The notes: generated from the letters alone by a model not told the origin. A stretch of 64,000 nt of DNA from Ceratopteris richardii (GCA_020310875.1 CM035415.1:198633432-198697431); one strand, 5' to 3'; shown: positions 11,988-23,298, counted from the stretch's first letter. A program made the numbers and translations.

Positions 11988-12005
11988 ACGCTGGCTCTGA
12001 TACCA
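11988..12005 (-). other. Cop-A primer binding site (tRNA-iMet)
   Basis: Minus strand reads TGGTATCAGAGCCAGC right after the 5' LTR, complementary to the 3' end of plant initiator-Met tRNA. Confidence 0.93.
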
Positions 12006-12395
12006 TGTCACGAGGAAGGAGATAAGGAAGAGAGATCACACACACACTCTCACTCTCAAGGAGAAGCACACACACACACACACATAGATTGAGGCAAGGA
12101 AGAATGATCTTCTTCTTCTTCTTCTATTACATAAAAAGGAATGTACAAGAATGACCTAAAAACAAGAATACAACAAGTGCAATATATAAAGATTAGTACA
12201 TAAGGAAAAACCTAATGTCCATGAATGAGTGAGCTGGCAAGGAACAAATGTGCCATCACTCTTGGTAGATAAATCTAATAAATCTCAATGAAGTATCCCT
12301 GACATATACCGGCGTGACCACTATACATGTTAGAGAAACGAAAAACTGGTACGTGTTATCCTGGATCATCACATGTTGAGCTTGATATCTCAACA
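12006..12395 (-). repeat. Cop-A 5' LTR
   Basis: 390 bp, pairing with 6996-7376; followed by the second ATCAT at 12396-12400. Length differences lie in the CA repeat and an AAC insertion. Confidence 0.93.
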
Positions 12396-12655
12396 ATCAT
12401 CCTCATGATGAAACATCAACTAAGAGTTTGGTATCCCAATAGGTTAGATATATCTCTATCTCCTAAAAACTCTAGAAAGAAGAGCCATACTCACCTCCAT
12501 GTCTCACTAATGCTAATAACTAGATCATCTCATCTACTCAAATACCATTAGTGGAATATCATAACTGATTCTCTCTAGAGTCTACAAGTGAGACTCAACC
12601 TAACCACCATGATTAACTAATCTCCCTATTGTCTAGATAGAAGACTGCCACTCCT
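12396..12655. other. Unrecognised right flank of Cop-A
   Basis: AT-rich sequence continuous with 6990 once Cop-A is removed. No coding or element ends seen. Confidence 0.5.
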
Positions 12656-12829
12656 ATCAAGACAATTGATTACCTTTTGAGTTGTCTCCATTCTTCATAA
12701 GCTTTGCCTCATGTGCAAACAATTTTCCCATGATATTTTTGAAATCAAGAACTTGTGTGTCCATGTAGAGGTCCATGGTTATGGTGTAAGCTTCCCATTT
12801 GTCATCTGCCTTTATTCAATTGATCACTT
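12656..12829 (-). pseudogene. Cop-K: copia gag fragment
   Basis: The minus strand reads ADDKWEAYTITMDLYMD, VLDFKNIMGKLFAHEAKL and KNGDNSK, a copia gag C-terminal capsid segment. Around 12790-12829 its DNA closely resembles Cop-H 61047-61090. Cop-B1's LTR begins immediately at 12830, so Cop-B1 inserted into this older gag. Under 60 codons remain, with a stop at its upstream end; the rest is not recognisable. Confidence 0.7.
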
Positions 12830-13060
12830 TGTTGATATATTTAGGTGGTGATGTGTGTGAACACTCTTGGACTGCCATGGCACTTTTTTCCCTCTTTAGA
12901 AGATTTTTTTCCCTTGGCTTCTATATATGCCTATTGCGCTAATGCACTACTTATCTTTGTACATTCTAGTGGTAGTACATTCAATATTGTGTGTTGTGCT
13001 TCAAGCTTCTTCTTCTTCCTTGTGTTGTTTGTGTGCTTCCATAGACATCCAACTCCAACA
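12830..13060 (+). repeat. Cop-B1 5' LTR
   Basis: 231 bp, TGTTGATATA...ACTCCAACA, matching copies at 19921-20149 and 46828-47058; immediately followed by a primer site. Confidence 0.93.
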
Positions 13061-13061
13061 A

Positions 13062-13074
13062 TTGGTGTCAGAGC
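13062..13074 (+). other. Cop-B1 primer binding site
   Basis: TTGGTGTCAGAGC after the LTR, a one-base variant of the initiator-Met site; Cop-B2 has TTGGTATCA at the same place. Confidence 0.85.
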
Positions 13075-13414
13075 ATGTTGTCGTTTCATCTAGGGCATTG
13101 TCGACACCTCTTTGGTTGCAGTCTCGAAATCGCTCAAATTTTGGTGAGCGTACTCAAGGTGTTCAGAGATCAAAATTATTTTGCTATGCGGTGCCAAAAT
13201 CACAATATGAGCTCCTTTCGGCCTCTGAATGCACTATCACAGAGCTTGTATAGGCTATTTCATCTTTTTGTGCCAAAGGTATATACCAACTTCGGTTCGC
13301 CAGTATAAGCATCTCAAATTCTACTACAAGTTTAGAAGAATTTGTTTGGGTAGTTTTGTTGAACTTTTTGAGATACAGTCAATTTTCTACATCAAGGTAT
13401 TTTAGTCACTGGCC

Positions 13415-14330
13415 ATGGCTGAAAGCAGTGATATGTTCAGTGTGTTGGCTATTGAGGGTAAGTTGGATGGTACCAAGTACCACTTATTGTCTTATATGGT
13501 GCGACATGTATTGGTTGCAAAATGATTGTGGAACATTGTGCAGGGTGTTGAAAAATGTCCTATCACACCTGCAACTGTTACAATTGTAGGTATTGAAGCT
13601 GATGCAGAAGGTGTCAAAGATGGTGATGTTTTGCAGATTCCTATTCGTGCTACAATTCGTATTGAACCTACTAAAGAGAAAATTTGTTGGGATGGCCGAG
13701 ATGCCCAGACACATGCATTGATAGCTTTGTTTGTCAAACATGCCATTATTCCTCACATTTGCTCTTGCAAGACAGCTAAGGATGCTTGGGATACACTTAC
13801 CACATTGTACTAGGCTAGGAATGAGGCTCATGGTGCTTGCCTTCGAAAACAGTTGGAGAGTGAGCACATGAATGAAGGTGATTATGTGGACAATTTTCTA
13901 ACACAGATCAAGACTTGAACGAACAATTGATTTTTGCTAATGGACTTCTTTCTGATACTTCACTTGTGCAAATTGTTTTGAATGGTCTTCCTAATTCATG
14001 TCAGAGTTTTGCTTCTACTCTTTATTTGATGATGAAAGGCAATCGAAATGCCTTGTCATTTGAAGATTTAGTTTCTATTCTATTGCAAGAAGATCAGTCT
14101 AGACAGAATAGATCTATTATGCATGTTCCAGATCAAGCTTTCCTACTAGTCAGAAGGGCAAAGGAAAATGGAGTTCTTCAACTAGTAAGCAAGAATCTAC
14201 TAATTCTGCACAATCAAAGAAGGAAGAGAAAGATGAGAAGAAATCAAAAAAGCAATTTTTTTTTGCAAATATTGTAAAGAAAATGATCATGTCATTAAGA
14301 ACTGTCCAAAACTAGCTACTAAAGAGGCAA
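13415..14330 (+). pseudogene. Cop-B1 gag
   Basis: ATG at 13415 (MAESSDMFSVLAIEGKLDGT), aligned with the ATG of Cop-B2 at 20432. UBN2-type capsid: KCPITPATVTIVG, IRATIRIEPTKE, WDGRDAQTHALIALFVKHAI, AWDTLTTLY, then TAG at 13811-13813 where Cop-B2 has CAG. A frame change lies near 13915. LVQIVLNGLPNSCQSFAS follows. The nucleocapsid knuckle CKYCKENDHVIKNC (about 14263-14305) is cut from the frame by a run of T. Particle protein in the family; dead copy. Confidence 0.85.
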
Positions 14331-14978
14331 AGAAGAAAGAGGGCAAAATGGTTGTTGTAGAGGCCTCTACACCGAAAACAGAGCCTGCTAATCTTGTGCA
14401 GGATGAAGAATGGGTGTCTACTATTGTTTGTAGTTTTGACCCATATTTTCATCAGTAGTACATGTCTGTGGTAGACTCAGATGTTTGGTACTTTGATAGT
14501 GGGGCGACCAAACATATTACTTTGCAACACAGTTTCTTCTCTTCACTGGAGCCTACCCCTAAAGGGAATACTGTCACATGCACTAACAACTCCTCTTAAC
14601 CGATCATGGGAGTTGGTAAGATCATTTTGACTACTATTGATGGTAGTTCTTTTAGTTTGTTAGATGCTTTATTTGTGCCAAGGATCAAGCAGAATCTGTT
14701 ATTAGTTTCAGATTTAGCCAAGATTGGCTTGGTTGTGAAATTTGTTGATGATAGATGTACTGTTCATGATCTCTCAAATGGCGATCTGATTATTGCTTTT
14801 GGCATTTCATCTCGTGGGTTGTATAAGCTCATAGATTATGAAAAATCTGTGAATGATTTAGCATGTGTAGTACATGATTCTCAGGCTATGTTAGATGCAA
14901 AGCTTTGGCATGCACGCTTTGGTCATCTGGATTTTACTAGTTTGTTATGCCTGTAGAAATATGAAATGGTATCAGGTA
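14331..14978 (+). pseudogene. Cop-B1 protease and pre-integrase fragment
   Basis: Protease active site in YFDSGATKHITLQHSFFSS (about 14490), then GVGKIILTTIDGSS, LFVPRIKQNLLLVSDLAKIG and SRGLYKLIDYEK, and the first part of the zinc region LWHARFGHLDFTSLL. A stop near 14955 and the breakpoint at about 14978 end it. Cop-B2 matches up to LWHA, where Gyp-C inserted. Confidence 0.82.
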
Positions 14979-15605
14979 CTTTAAGAAGTACCTCTCTATA
15001 CCTATCTGCATATTCCTGAACTGACTGATTCTTCTGACTGATGAGGAACCAGGTGTCTAGTGCTCTAGAACTCTCATCAAGTGGTACAAAATTATTATAA
15101 AACAGGATTTTGAATTGATCCCATGTCGTGGGCTCCTTCTTATCCTGTTCTATCTTTCGCCACCACCTATGATCGACATCCATAAGATTATAAGTGGCAT
15201 GCTGAATCTTGTGCCTGTCATTGTTGATATGACACAGATGGAAACATTGTTCCCACTTGTTGAGCCACTGCTCAACCGCGTCAGCAGTCCTAGCGCTAGT
15301 TGAGCCATGATATCTTGGCGGCTTAAGATCCTTAAGCTGCCATCGGGCTTCTCTAACTAAACGCTATCTTTAAGGACTTTTGAAGTTTGATGCTCATCTA
15401 AAGCATCTACCTCCATCTCTGGCAAATCAAAATCAAGCGGCTCTTCATCTTTCTTAGAACCACGCACATGTTCCAAGATATCATGAAGAGAATTTTCTAA
15501 GGATAAAATTCTATTTTTCATAGCTTGAATAGGATCAATTGGAGGTTCAGGCATAATGGATTCTGTCCTAACAGGTGATGAAGGTTCGGGTTCCATGCTA
15601 GGCAA
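14979..15605 (-). pseudogene. Gyp-G gag
   Basis: Probable start at 15605 or the second Met (MEPEPSSPVRTES). An acidic N-terminal region with a short coiled-coil-like stretch (QAMKNRILSLENSLHDIL) is followed, after a frameshift near 15357, by the gypsy capsid domain: KPPRYHGSTSARTADAVEQW, LNKWEQCF, IQHATYNLM, WWRKIEQ, TTWDQFKILFYNNFVP and QSVQEYADRYREVLLKVP. This is the Retrotrans_gag pattern. Coding stops at the breakpoint, so nucleocapsid and pol are absent. Confidence 0.85.
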
Positions 15606-17049
15606 GAAACTTTTTTTTTTTCTTTTTGTTTTTTTTTTTTTAAAGACTAAACAAACGTAATGACTACTGGCAAGCAGAAAAAGAACCAGTCAAAGCTTTT
15701 GCTAAATAGAAAAAGACAATAGAAAGAAACTTTAATATACTTTCTAAACTTTGATGCATATGCATGCTAACTTTTTTAGAAATTTTGGCAGCCTAACGGC
15801 GTCACTATGAAATCCTAAATAATTTCGAAGAAAATAACAACTGTCAAGCATAAATCATGTGCCGGCAGGCACGATCTATTCTTTTTATCTTCTTGACGAA
15901 CACCTGCAATAGAAAACTTTTCCAAATATGCTGTTGGGCGCTACAGGCCCTCAATCAAAATATTTCTCTGGTCGATACCTGTCGATACTTACCACTTGTA
16001 AGAAAACCTCAAGCATCGAACATACATCTCTATTTATGCTCTAATTATGTCCTCCTACACATAATGCATGAGTATTTCTAATATGCACAATCAACAGAAT
16101 AACTAAGCAAATATTGACTAAATACTTATCTCCAACTTTCTTTGATATTGTTGGAGCATCCAATTGAAGAGCTACGGGTAGAATATCGACTCCCTTTTGC
16201 TCGTAGATCGCAAAAATCTTTGAAAAGTGATTCGTTGAAGATATTCGATGAAGAATAATCCACTTCTAACCTCTCTTGCAGGAATTATCTGAACCCAAAG
16301 TATGGCTTATATCCACTCTCTGGAAAGATTTCTAACAAGCCCAAAAACTCCAAATTTGGATATGATTTGCCCAAGATATGGCTAATTTGGTGAAAAGAGA
16401 TAACCTAGCCAAGCTTGAAGCACAAAAAAGAAACTTTGAATACAAAATTGATGCTTGTTCTGTAGATTGCTTCAGCGTGAAGAGAGCGCAAAAATCATAT
16501 TTATCCCACATGAGCTGTGAAAACCAACTGAATATATATAAAGTAGGTTCTTGAAGTCGTAGAACAAAGAAGTTGCTCTCTTTGGGCTGGGCGACGGCCA
16601 AGACTTTGCTCTGCTGAGAACGCGAGCAACGCCTAAAATAAAAATACAAAAGAATACTCTGACGTCGGAGAAGCGGACAGCACTCCTGAACCCTGTAGAA
16701 GCGGGGTCACGGTCTGCTCCAGGGATACATGTGTGTGCTGTAGAGGGGATTCACATGGGGCACTCTAAGGGGAGCCCTCAATATCCTTGCAGAAAATTTC
16801 GGCCTCTCTGACGGTTGCCTCCAGAGGCGGTTCACACGAAATACTCAGAGCAAGGCCGCTTTGGACGAAGAGCGCCTAAAGATACTCATCTGTACGTGCC
16901 TTCGGCGGGGATCACCGGCTGTCTTCTGCTACATATCCACGACGGCGATGGCTATCAATCCCCAAAAAGAACAAACGACGTCCAAACGCATGCACGAGCT
17001 TTTCCTTCCACGCGAGATGTTTTTTTCTAAAAATAGCTCAACAAAACCA
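15606..17049 (-). other. Gyp-G leader, no coding seen
   Basis: About 1.4 kb between primer site and gag with homopolymer A/T tracts at 15611-15645. No supported gene. Long leaders are usual in gypsy elements. Confidence 0.6.
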
Positions 17050-17064
17050 AGCTCTGATATCAAG
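17050..17064 (-). other. Gyp-G primer binding site
   Basis: Minus strand reads TTGATATCAGAGCTTGG beside the LTR, close to the initiator-Met site TGGTATCAGAGC. Confidence 0.75.
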
Positions 17065-18200
17065 TGAGGCTTTCCTCAAGAAACTTACGAATGATGTGTG
17101 TGCCACTCTCCTCCCATCCATTTATATCCTCTTGTATCTAAAATAGCAGTGATCTAGAATGTTCTAGCGTCGCCATTGGCTAGCATGCAACACTCATCCC
17201 CACTAACCATCTAATACCTTAGGATATACCCCCGAGCTTAGGACCTTGGCTAACTAGCCCTCGTCCCACACACATGGAATGGTCTTTGTAGACCAATGTC
17301 TGACAATGGTGATGATGCACTTTCACTATTAACACTGGTGCCGTTTGGGCGTACCCCCCCATGGCTCTACCGACTAGAGCATCTCTGCACAGAGTCCTTG
17401 TGTGGCAATTTTTATGCTTAGCCCCGACATGAATGAATTCATGCAAAATGCTCCATCTCCGATTGTTGGTTCATGTCATACTGCACTCTGCCCCCGCGTT
17501 TCCATTGATGCCCATGCGCTGGACGACGTTTTGCGATCGCCCTTATGCGCAAATTGTGGGGCTTCCCGATGCTTAACATGTGTACCATTGCACACTATAG
17601 CACAATAGCTTCACTCGATCTATACTCTTAATATTTCTCCGGGGGAGGCATGCCGCTACTTTGGACTGGTAGAATTGCATCCCTCGCAATGGCGCTCTGC
17701 TACACATCCCTTGCAGGTCCATGATCCCCGGCTCATCTGGTACTCTACGGTCATCCTCCGGTTTAATCGCATGCTTTGATTTGTGGCCTCTACCTCGCAT
17801 CTCATCTAATTTCCATCACGTCACCCTCAGAATGCATGCATGTGTGCTCTCAGTCTGTCGCACGCTCATTTTGATGGCTTCGATGGTCATCGTTGGTCTT
17901 TTCAGTATGTTTCGATACTTGCTGAGTCCGGTGATCATCAGATGATTTCGGTGTGAAGGATTTGCCTTTCCAATGTGGTAGCCACCATACGATGTTGGGC
18001 GCACATCTTTCGGCTGTAGTGGTGTTCTGCACACTCATTTTCAGGCTTAATGTTGGGTGCAATTATCTCCTCCATGCCATTCCCAACCATGCTCTCTGGT
18101 GATTGCTTTTTCCGGTGAGCTTTCGGTTCTCCGGTGCTAATATAGTGCTTATTCCGGTTAAATTCCGATCCTTCCGTGCATCTCCGCCAGTGTCCCAACA
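17065..18200 (-). repeat. Gyp-G 5' LTR (single copy in window)
   Basis: TGAGGCTTTCC...GTGTCCCAACA on the plus strand, 1136 bp, bounded by the primer site on one side and Cop-F integrase on the other. Boundaries rest on the TG/CA ends and flanks because no partner LTR is present. Confidence 0.65.
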
Positions 18201-18212
18201 AGGTTCTGAGTG

Positions 18213-19045
18213 TTATACAAGGCCCATGCAGGGTTGCTGAACTGGAACATTTGCAAATTGATATGATGGGACAATCTCTTGAACGTCCCTATGTGAAGCA
18301 CTTTTATGCATGCTAATTAGAGGAATAGTATCCTCAAACACCACTCTTCTCACTTCAACCTTGTTAGTGGGTTGTTTATGCATCTTAGACTCATTAAAAA
18401 TTACATCACTACTTCTGATCAGTGACTGTGTTTCAAGATCCCATAAGTGATATTCAAATTGGGCTTCTTGACCATATCCAAGAAAAATGCATTTCTTTGA
18501 CTTATGGTATAGCTTTTGTCTAAGGTTCTTGGGTGTATGAACATATGCTTCACACCCAAAAACTCGAAGATGAACATAAAATGGTGGCTTCCTTGTCCAT
18601 AACTCTTGTTCCACTTGAAACCTTTGGTAGTACTAGGTGAAAGGTTATTCACATGAACTACAGTTAATACTACTGGCCAAAAGCCTTGTGAAAGGTTTGC
18701 ATGATGTAGCATAAAAAGTACTCTATCCTGAATAGTTCTATTCATCATTTTAGTTAAAACATTTTGTACTAGGGTATAAGGATATGTAAACTCTCTATAA
18801 ATTCCTCTAGATTGACAAAAAAGGTTGAATTCATGTGAGGTATACTCATCCCCATTATCTGAATGTAAAGCCTTAAACTTAGTTCTTTTTTTAATCTCAA
18901 TTGAAGCAAGCCATTTTCTGAAAGTAGGGAACAATTCATCATTTGCTTTGATAGGATATACCCAAAATGTTCTAGTACCATCGTCTATGAAAGTGACAAA
19001 GTAAAGAGAACCACCTAATGACCTTGTGGGCATAGGACCATGCAC
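18213..19045 (-). pseudogene. Cop-F integrase core and C-terminal part
   Basis: Copia integrase inserting element DNA into chromosomes. From 19045: HGPMPTRSLGGSLYFVTFID, FWVYPIKANDELFPTFRKW, LHSDNGDEYTSHEFN (second catalytic Asp), FTYPYT and QNVLTKMMNRT, where the usual glutamate region is altered. After a frame change, ELWTRKPPFYVHLRVFGCEA, CIFLGYGQEAQFEYHLWD and SDVIFNESK. Two frames overlap at 18419-18614, marking a frameshift. Ends at the Gyp-G LTR. Confidence 0.82.
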
Positions 19046-19920
19046 ATCTGTATGAATGAGATCTAAAGGCTAAATTGAAGATTCAATGTGCATCTTGTGC
19101 ACATTCCTAGTTTGCTTTCCATATAGACAATGCTCACAAAATGAAAAATCAAAGAAAGATAACATAGGTAAGTAGCCAGAATGAGAAAGAATTTCCATTC
19201 CACTATGTCATATATGATCCAAACGGCCATGCCAAATACAAGCCATAGGATGTTGAGTAACAACTAACAAGTGTTCTTTTTATGATACAAATAAAGGATA
19301 AAGTGAACCAACTTTACTTCCTTTTGCAATAACCATGTTGCCCTTTGATACGCAAAAGGACTGAGCATAGAGAACTACCTTACAACCAAGGTCATCAAGT
19401 TGACCAACTAACATCAAACTGCATGATAAATGAGGTAGATGGCACACATTATGCATAGTAAATTTTGAACCATCAATGAACTGCACAACCACATCCGCAA
19501 TCCTGAACAACATCACACTCATAAGAATCACCAAGTCTTACAATACCAAGAGACTTTGCTGCATAAGTAGAGAAGCACTCTCTATGTGGTGTCACATGGA
19601 AAGAAGCACCAGAATCTAGGAGCCATGTGTGGGAAAGAGAATCAGCCATAAGAGCCTTAGTAGATACAGTACTCTCAAGTGTCAACACATCAGTATCATC
19701 AAAAATAGCATTGATTTCTTCAATCTTTATAGTCAAAGTAGATGGTATAGGTAGCTATTTAACATGCCCATCAACATTTTTCCCTTTTCCTTTAGCATTC
19801 TTTAATGCATAGTAGTCTTTCTTCATGTCTTCTTTCTTATGACAGTAATGGCATTCAATATCCCTCTTCCTTGATTTACTTCTACTCTTCTCTCGCTTGA
19901 TAATTCTTTTCTTTGTTTTC
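19046..19920 (-). pseudogene. Cop-F nucleocapsid tail, protease and pre-integrase
   Basis: From 19920: a Lys/Arg-rich stretch with a degenerate knuckle (ECHYCHKKEDMKKDYY), then a stop, KIEEINAIFDDTDVL, and the protease active site LLDSGASFHVTPHRECFSTY (about 19600-19625). It continues with FRIADVVVQFIDGSKF, VCHLPHLSCSLMLVGQL and a pre-integrase region read in another frame (19263-19063). Frameshifts at about 19490 and 19265. Order is normal for copia. Confidence 0.82.
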
Positions 19921-20149
19921 TGTTGATATATTTAGGTGGTGATGTGTGTGAGCACACTAGGACCATCAGTGCATTTTTTCCCTCTTCAGGAGGTTTTTTC
20001 CCCTGGCTTGTATATACGCCTATTGCCCTAACACGGTAATGATCTTTGTACATACGAGTGGTAATACATTCAGTATTGTGTGTCTTGCTTCAAGCTTCTT
20101 CTTCTTCCTTGTGCTATTAATGTGCTTCCACAGACCTAAAACTCCAACA
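19921..20149 (+). repeat. Cop-B2 5' LTR
   Basis: 229 bp, TGTTGATATA...ACTCCAACA; followed by a TTGGTATCA primer site from 20151. The left flank is Cop-F. Confidence 0.93.
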
Positions 20150-20431
20150 ATTGGTATCAAAGTAGGTCGGCACTTCATCTAGGGCATCCTCAACATCCCT
20201 CCAGTCATAGTCTAGAATCACGCCCCTCTGCTTGTTTCAACCTCCGAGCCCACTATCCCAACACTTGTGTAGGATATTTTGTCTTTTGTGCCAAAGATAT
20301 ATACATGTTTTGGTTTGCCAGTATAAGCATCTCAAAGTCTGCTACAAGTTTAGCAGAACTCTACAAGGTATTATGTTTAGATTTTTGAGATACAATCAAT
20401 TTTCTGCATCAAGGTATTTTATTCAGTGGTG

Positions 20432-21300
20432 ATGGCTGAAAGCAGTGATGTATTTTGTATATTGGCTATTGAGGATGAGTTTGACGGTACCAATTACCCA
20501 TAGTGGGCTTATATGATGCATCATATATTTGTTGCAAAAGGACTATGGAATATTGTGCAGAGTGTTTTAAACCCTCCTATTTTACCTACAAACACAGTTG
20601 CTAAAGGTGATGCAAATGGCATTGAAGATGATGATATTCTTCATGTTCCTATTCTTGTTGTGATTCCTAATGCACCTACAATAGAGCAACTTCATTGGGA
20701 TGGAAGAGATGCTCAAGCACATGCATTGATAGCCTTGTCTGTCAAGCATGCCATTATTCATCATATTCACTCTTGCAAAACACTTAAGGATGCTTGGGAT
20801 ACACTTACCACTTTATACCAGGCAAGGAATGAGGCTCATGTTGCTTATGTCTAAAAACAGTTGGAGAGTGCGCACATGAATGAAGGTGATTCTATGGACA
20901 TTTTTCTCACAAAGATCAAAGATTTGAAGGAACAATCAATTTTTGTGATGAAGTGCACTTGTGAAAACTACTCTAAATGGTCTTCTTGATTCATATCAGA
21001 GTTTTGCTTCCACTCTTCGTTCAATGATGAAAGGCAATCCAAATGCCTTAACATTTGAGGATTTAGACTCTGTTCTATTGCAAAAAGATCATTCTAGGTA
21101 GAACACATCCATTATGCATGTTGCAGATCAAGATTTCTTGGCTAATCAGAAGGGCAAAGGTAAATGGAGCTCTTCTATTATTAAGCAAAAATCTGCTAAT
21201 TCTGCACAATCAAGGAATGATGACAGAGAAAACAAGAAAATAGAAAAGAATTTTTTTTTTGGAAATACTATAAAGAAAATTATCATGTCATAAAGAGTGT
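20432..21300 (+). pseudogene. Cop-B2 gag
   Basis: ATG at 20432 (MAESSDVFCILAIEDEFDGT). A TAG sits before WAYMM, then LWNIVQSVLNPPILPT, ILHVPILVVIPNAPT, WDGRDAQAHALIALSVKHAI and AWDTLTTLYQARNEAHV, with TAA where Cop-B1 has CGA. Later capsid parts (ESAHMNEGD, LLDSYQSFAS-like) need frame changes. The knuckle near 21265 is spoiled by a T run. Same protein as Cop-B1 gag; not functional. Confidence 0.85.
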
Positions 21301-21307
21301 TTCAAAA

Positions 21308-21907
21308 TTGGATGCTAAAGAGGCAAAGAAAAAAGAGGCTAAAATGGTTGTTGTAGAGGCCTCTACACAAAAAATAGAGTTTGCTAATCTAGTGCAGAAT
21401 GAAGAATGGGCGTTTACTACTCTTTGCAATTTTGACCCATCTTCTCCTGAACAGTGTGTGTCTGTAGTAGACTCAAACATTTGGTACTTTGATAGTGGGG
21501 CAACCAAACATATTACCTTTCAGCATAGTTTCTTCACTTCACTCGAGCCTACCCCTACAGAGAATACTATCACATGCACCAACAACTCCTCTTATCCTCT
21601 CACGAGAATTGGTAAGATCATTCTAACTACTACTGATGGTAGTTCTTTTACATTGTTGAATGATTTATTTGTGTCAAGGATTAAGAGCTTGTTATCAGTT
21701 TTAGCTTTAGCAAAGATTGGCTTGGTTGTGCAATTTATTGGTGACAGATGTAAAATTCATAATCTATCAAATGGGGATGTGATTATTGCTTCTGGCATTT
21801 TATGTCGTGGGTCGTATAAGCTCATAGACTATGAAAAAATATGTTAATGATTTGGCATGTGTAGTACTTGATTCTCACGCTATGTCAGATGCAAAGCTTT
21901 GGCATGC
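21308..21907 (+). pseudogene. Cop-B2 protease and start of pre-integrase
   Basis: One open frame to about 21847: KMVVVEASTQKIEFANLVQ, WYFDSGATKHITFQHSFFTS (protease active site DSG), LTRIGKIILTTTDGS, LSVLALAKIGLVVQF and GSYKLIDYEK. After a one-base shift it reads VNDLACVVLDSHAMSDAKLWHA, where Gyp-C interrupts. Confidence 0.83.
21903..21907. repeat. Gyp-C target site duplication, left (CATGC)
   Basis: CATGC precedes the 5' LTR at 21908 and follows the 3' LTR at 45236-45240. Confidence 0.93.
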
Positions 21908-22540
21908 TGTTGAGAGCAGTATGGGCACCCAAGGACTGACTAGACAAGGAAGCCAGCGGAGAGAGTCAGAGCGAGGTGAAGGATTAAGTAGACAGAGCAG
22001 TCGACGCAAATCTGGCAGATAGGCCCTTCAAATTTTTCCAAATCAACATCTTTACAGCAGTGATTCTCATCACTAACAATCATTGTAAATACCATTTCAT
22101 AATTTTGTAGCTCCATTTTGTGCAAGCCAAGGAGTCCTTGAGCTTGAGGAGCTTTAGAAGACCTACCTGTCAGTTTTCACATTTTTTAGACTTTGTTTGA
22201 ACCTCCAAATAGGGTAGAGAACCTAATTTTTAACTAGGCCGGACACTAGGTCTAGACACGACCAAAACCTAGTAAAAAACTATAAATAGAGCTAGAGAGC
22301 TCATTTTTGGGGTTAGCTTGTAATAGTTTTGAACTTGTATGAGCTTTTTGAAAGTAATCTAAGAACTCCATTGCTTCTAACTCTTTGTCTTGCCGTGTGT
22401 GCGCGTGTGTGTGTATGTGTGTGCATGTTAGTGTGCTTCTCACTCACGCACTTGTGCCTCCACTTGCTCGAGGTCTTCATACCATCCTCACGTCTTCTCG
22501 GATTGACATTAAAGAAGGTGCTACTCATCACTGAGCTACA
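21908..22540 (+). repeat. Gyp-C 5' LTR
   Basis: 633 bp, TGTTGAGAGC...GAGCTACA. It contains a GT-rich microsatellite at about 22395-22435 and a TATA box at 22281. Confidence 0.95.
22281..22288 (+). promoter_or_regulatory. Gyp-C LTR TATA box
   Basis: TATAAATA in the 5' LTR, conserved in the 3' LTR at 44976-44983; the likely transcription start lies about 30 bp downstream. Confidence 0.65.
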
Positions 22541-22548
22541 CCAAATTT

Positions 22549-22567
22549 TGGCGCCGTTGCCGGGGAT
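22549..22567 (+). other. Gyp-C primer binding site (tRNA-Asp type)
   Basis: TGGCGCCGTTGCCGGGGAT, eight bases after the LTR; complementary to the plant tRNA-Asp 3' end, the usual primer of Athila/Tat elements. Confidence 0.9.
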
Positions 22568-22925
22568 CGAGCTTTGAGGACGAGCGTGTGATGGTAAGAC
22601 GTAGAGTTATGACGTTGGCATTGTAGGTAATTTCTCTAATTTTTCTTACTTTTCTCTTTCTTACTTCATCATCATCATCACCATCATCATCCCCATCATC
22701 TTCCACCTCCATCTCCATCATCGCAAAAATTTTAGTTTTTTGACTATATCTCCTTTCCCCTTTCTTTTCCCTCATTTCACTTGTGAGAGAGAGCGAGATA
22801 GCGATCTTGTGTGCACTGTTTTTGCATGTTTTTTGAGTTTGCTTGCAGGTATTGGCCATCCCATCATCTCCAGCACGTCGCGCAGGTACGGAAATGTGCA
22901 GAACTGTCTCTGTGTCGCAAGCTTC

Positions 22926-23290
22926 TGTCCATCGCGATTGACATAAAATTTCATCTATTGGTAAAATTAAGTGCACCACAGTAGACTAGAGACCCTACAC
23001 ATCACAAATCCACAAAAATTTTTGGAAAATTTGCATTTTTTCAGTCCATCGCGATTGATAGCATCAATCCCCGATTGACACTGTCCATCGCGACGGACAG
23101 CCAGTCAATCGCGACGGACAGCCAGTCAATCGCGACGGACAGCCAGTCCATCGCGATTGACAGACCCCGACGGACACGTGTCCATCGCGACGGACACCCC
23201 TGTCCATCGCGACCGACAGAAAAATCGCGATTGACACCCCATTTCACCGAGATTCTTGTCCATCGCGACATATAGAGCCCCGATTGACAC
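22926..23290 (+). repeat. Near-palindromic minisatellite, block 1
   Basis: Irregular copies of a unit centred on TCCATCGCGATTGAC or TCAATCGCGACGGAC, each around a TCGCGA core; dense from 23042. Read on either strand the unit is nearly the same, so each could fold as a small hairpin. It continues as block 2 at 29812 beyond Cop-D. Confidence 0.88.
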
Positions 23291-23298
23291 AAATTCAC

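Larger units (their letters stand above)
6996..12395 (-). mobile_element. Cop-A: complete copia element, decayed coding
   Basis: A 5.4-kb minus-strand Ty1/copia element with two LTRs (TG...CA ends), an initiator-Met primer site, a polypurine tract, gag, integrase, reverse transcriptase and RNase H in copia order, and the ATCAT target duplication. The LTRs differ at roughly 17 of 380 aligned positions by eye, plus small indels, so insertion is of middle age. Stops and a few frameshifts break the polyprotein, so it is not autonomous now. Confidence 0.95.
12830..14978 (+). mobile_element. Cop-B1: 5' half of a copia element
   Basis: A 231-bp 5' LTR, primer site, gag, protease and the beginning of the pre-integrase zinc region, collinear with Cop-B2 (19921-21907). 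It ends abruptly near 14978 where minus-strand Gyp-G gag begins. Its continuation may be Cop-B3 at 54319, which carries the later domains of the same family in the same orientation. Coding is broken. Confidence 0.9.
14979..18200 (-). mobile_element. Gyp-G: 5' end of a second kind of gypsy element
   Basis: Minus strand: a 1.14-kb LTR, primer site, 1.4-kb leader and gag, cut off at 14978 by Cop-B1 sequence. The gag differs from the Athila-like Gyp-1/C type and resembles chromovirus-type gypsy gag. The LTR sits against Cop-F integrase at 18201, so it appears to have landed in Cop-F. No 3' LTR or pol is present in the window. Confidence 0.75.
18201..19920 (-). mobile_element. Cop-F: protease-integrase part
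   Basis: Minus-strand copia sequence from the nucleocapsid end of gag through integrase, truncated at 18201 by the Gyp-G LTR and at 19920 by the Cop-B2 LTR. Its upstream gag lies at 47059-47183 and 53820-54225, beyond the later insertions. RT and RNase H are not in the window. Confidence 0.85.
19921..21907 (+). mobile_element. Cop-B2: 5' half (split by Gyp-C)
   Basis: 5' LTR, primer site, gag, protease and start of the pre-integrase zinc region. The 3' half continues at 45236-47058 after Gyp-C, whose CATGC duplication proves they are one element. Its LTRs differ at roughly 29 of 229 positions by eye, the oldest measurable insertion here. Confidence 0.92.

Noticed and set aside
11988..12005. 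Functional tRNA gene remnant
   Set aside because: The match to initiator-Met tRNA covers only the 3' terminal bases next to an LTR, which is a primer binding site.
12830..13060. Solo LTR
   Set aside because: It is followed by a primer site and gag, so it is the 5' LTR of Cop-B1.
22667..22715. CAT-repeat coding for a His/Ile/Met-rich peptide
   Set aside because: A simple microsatellite in an untranslated leader; no ORF of note spans it.
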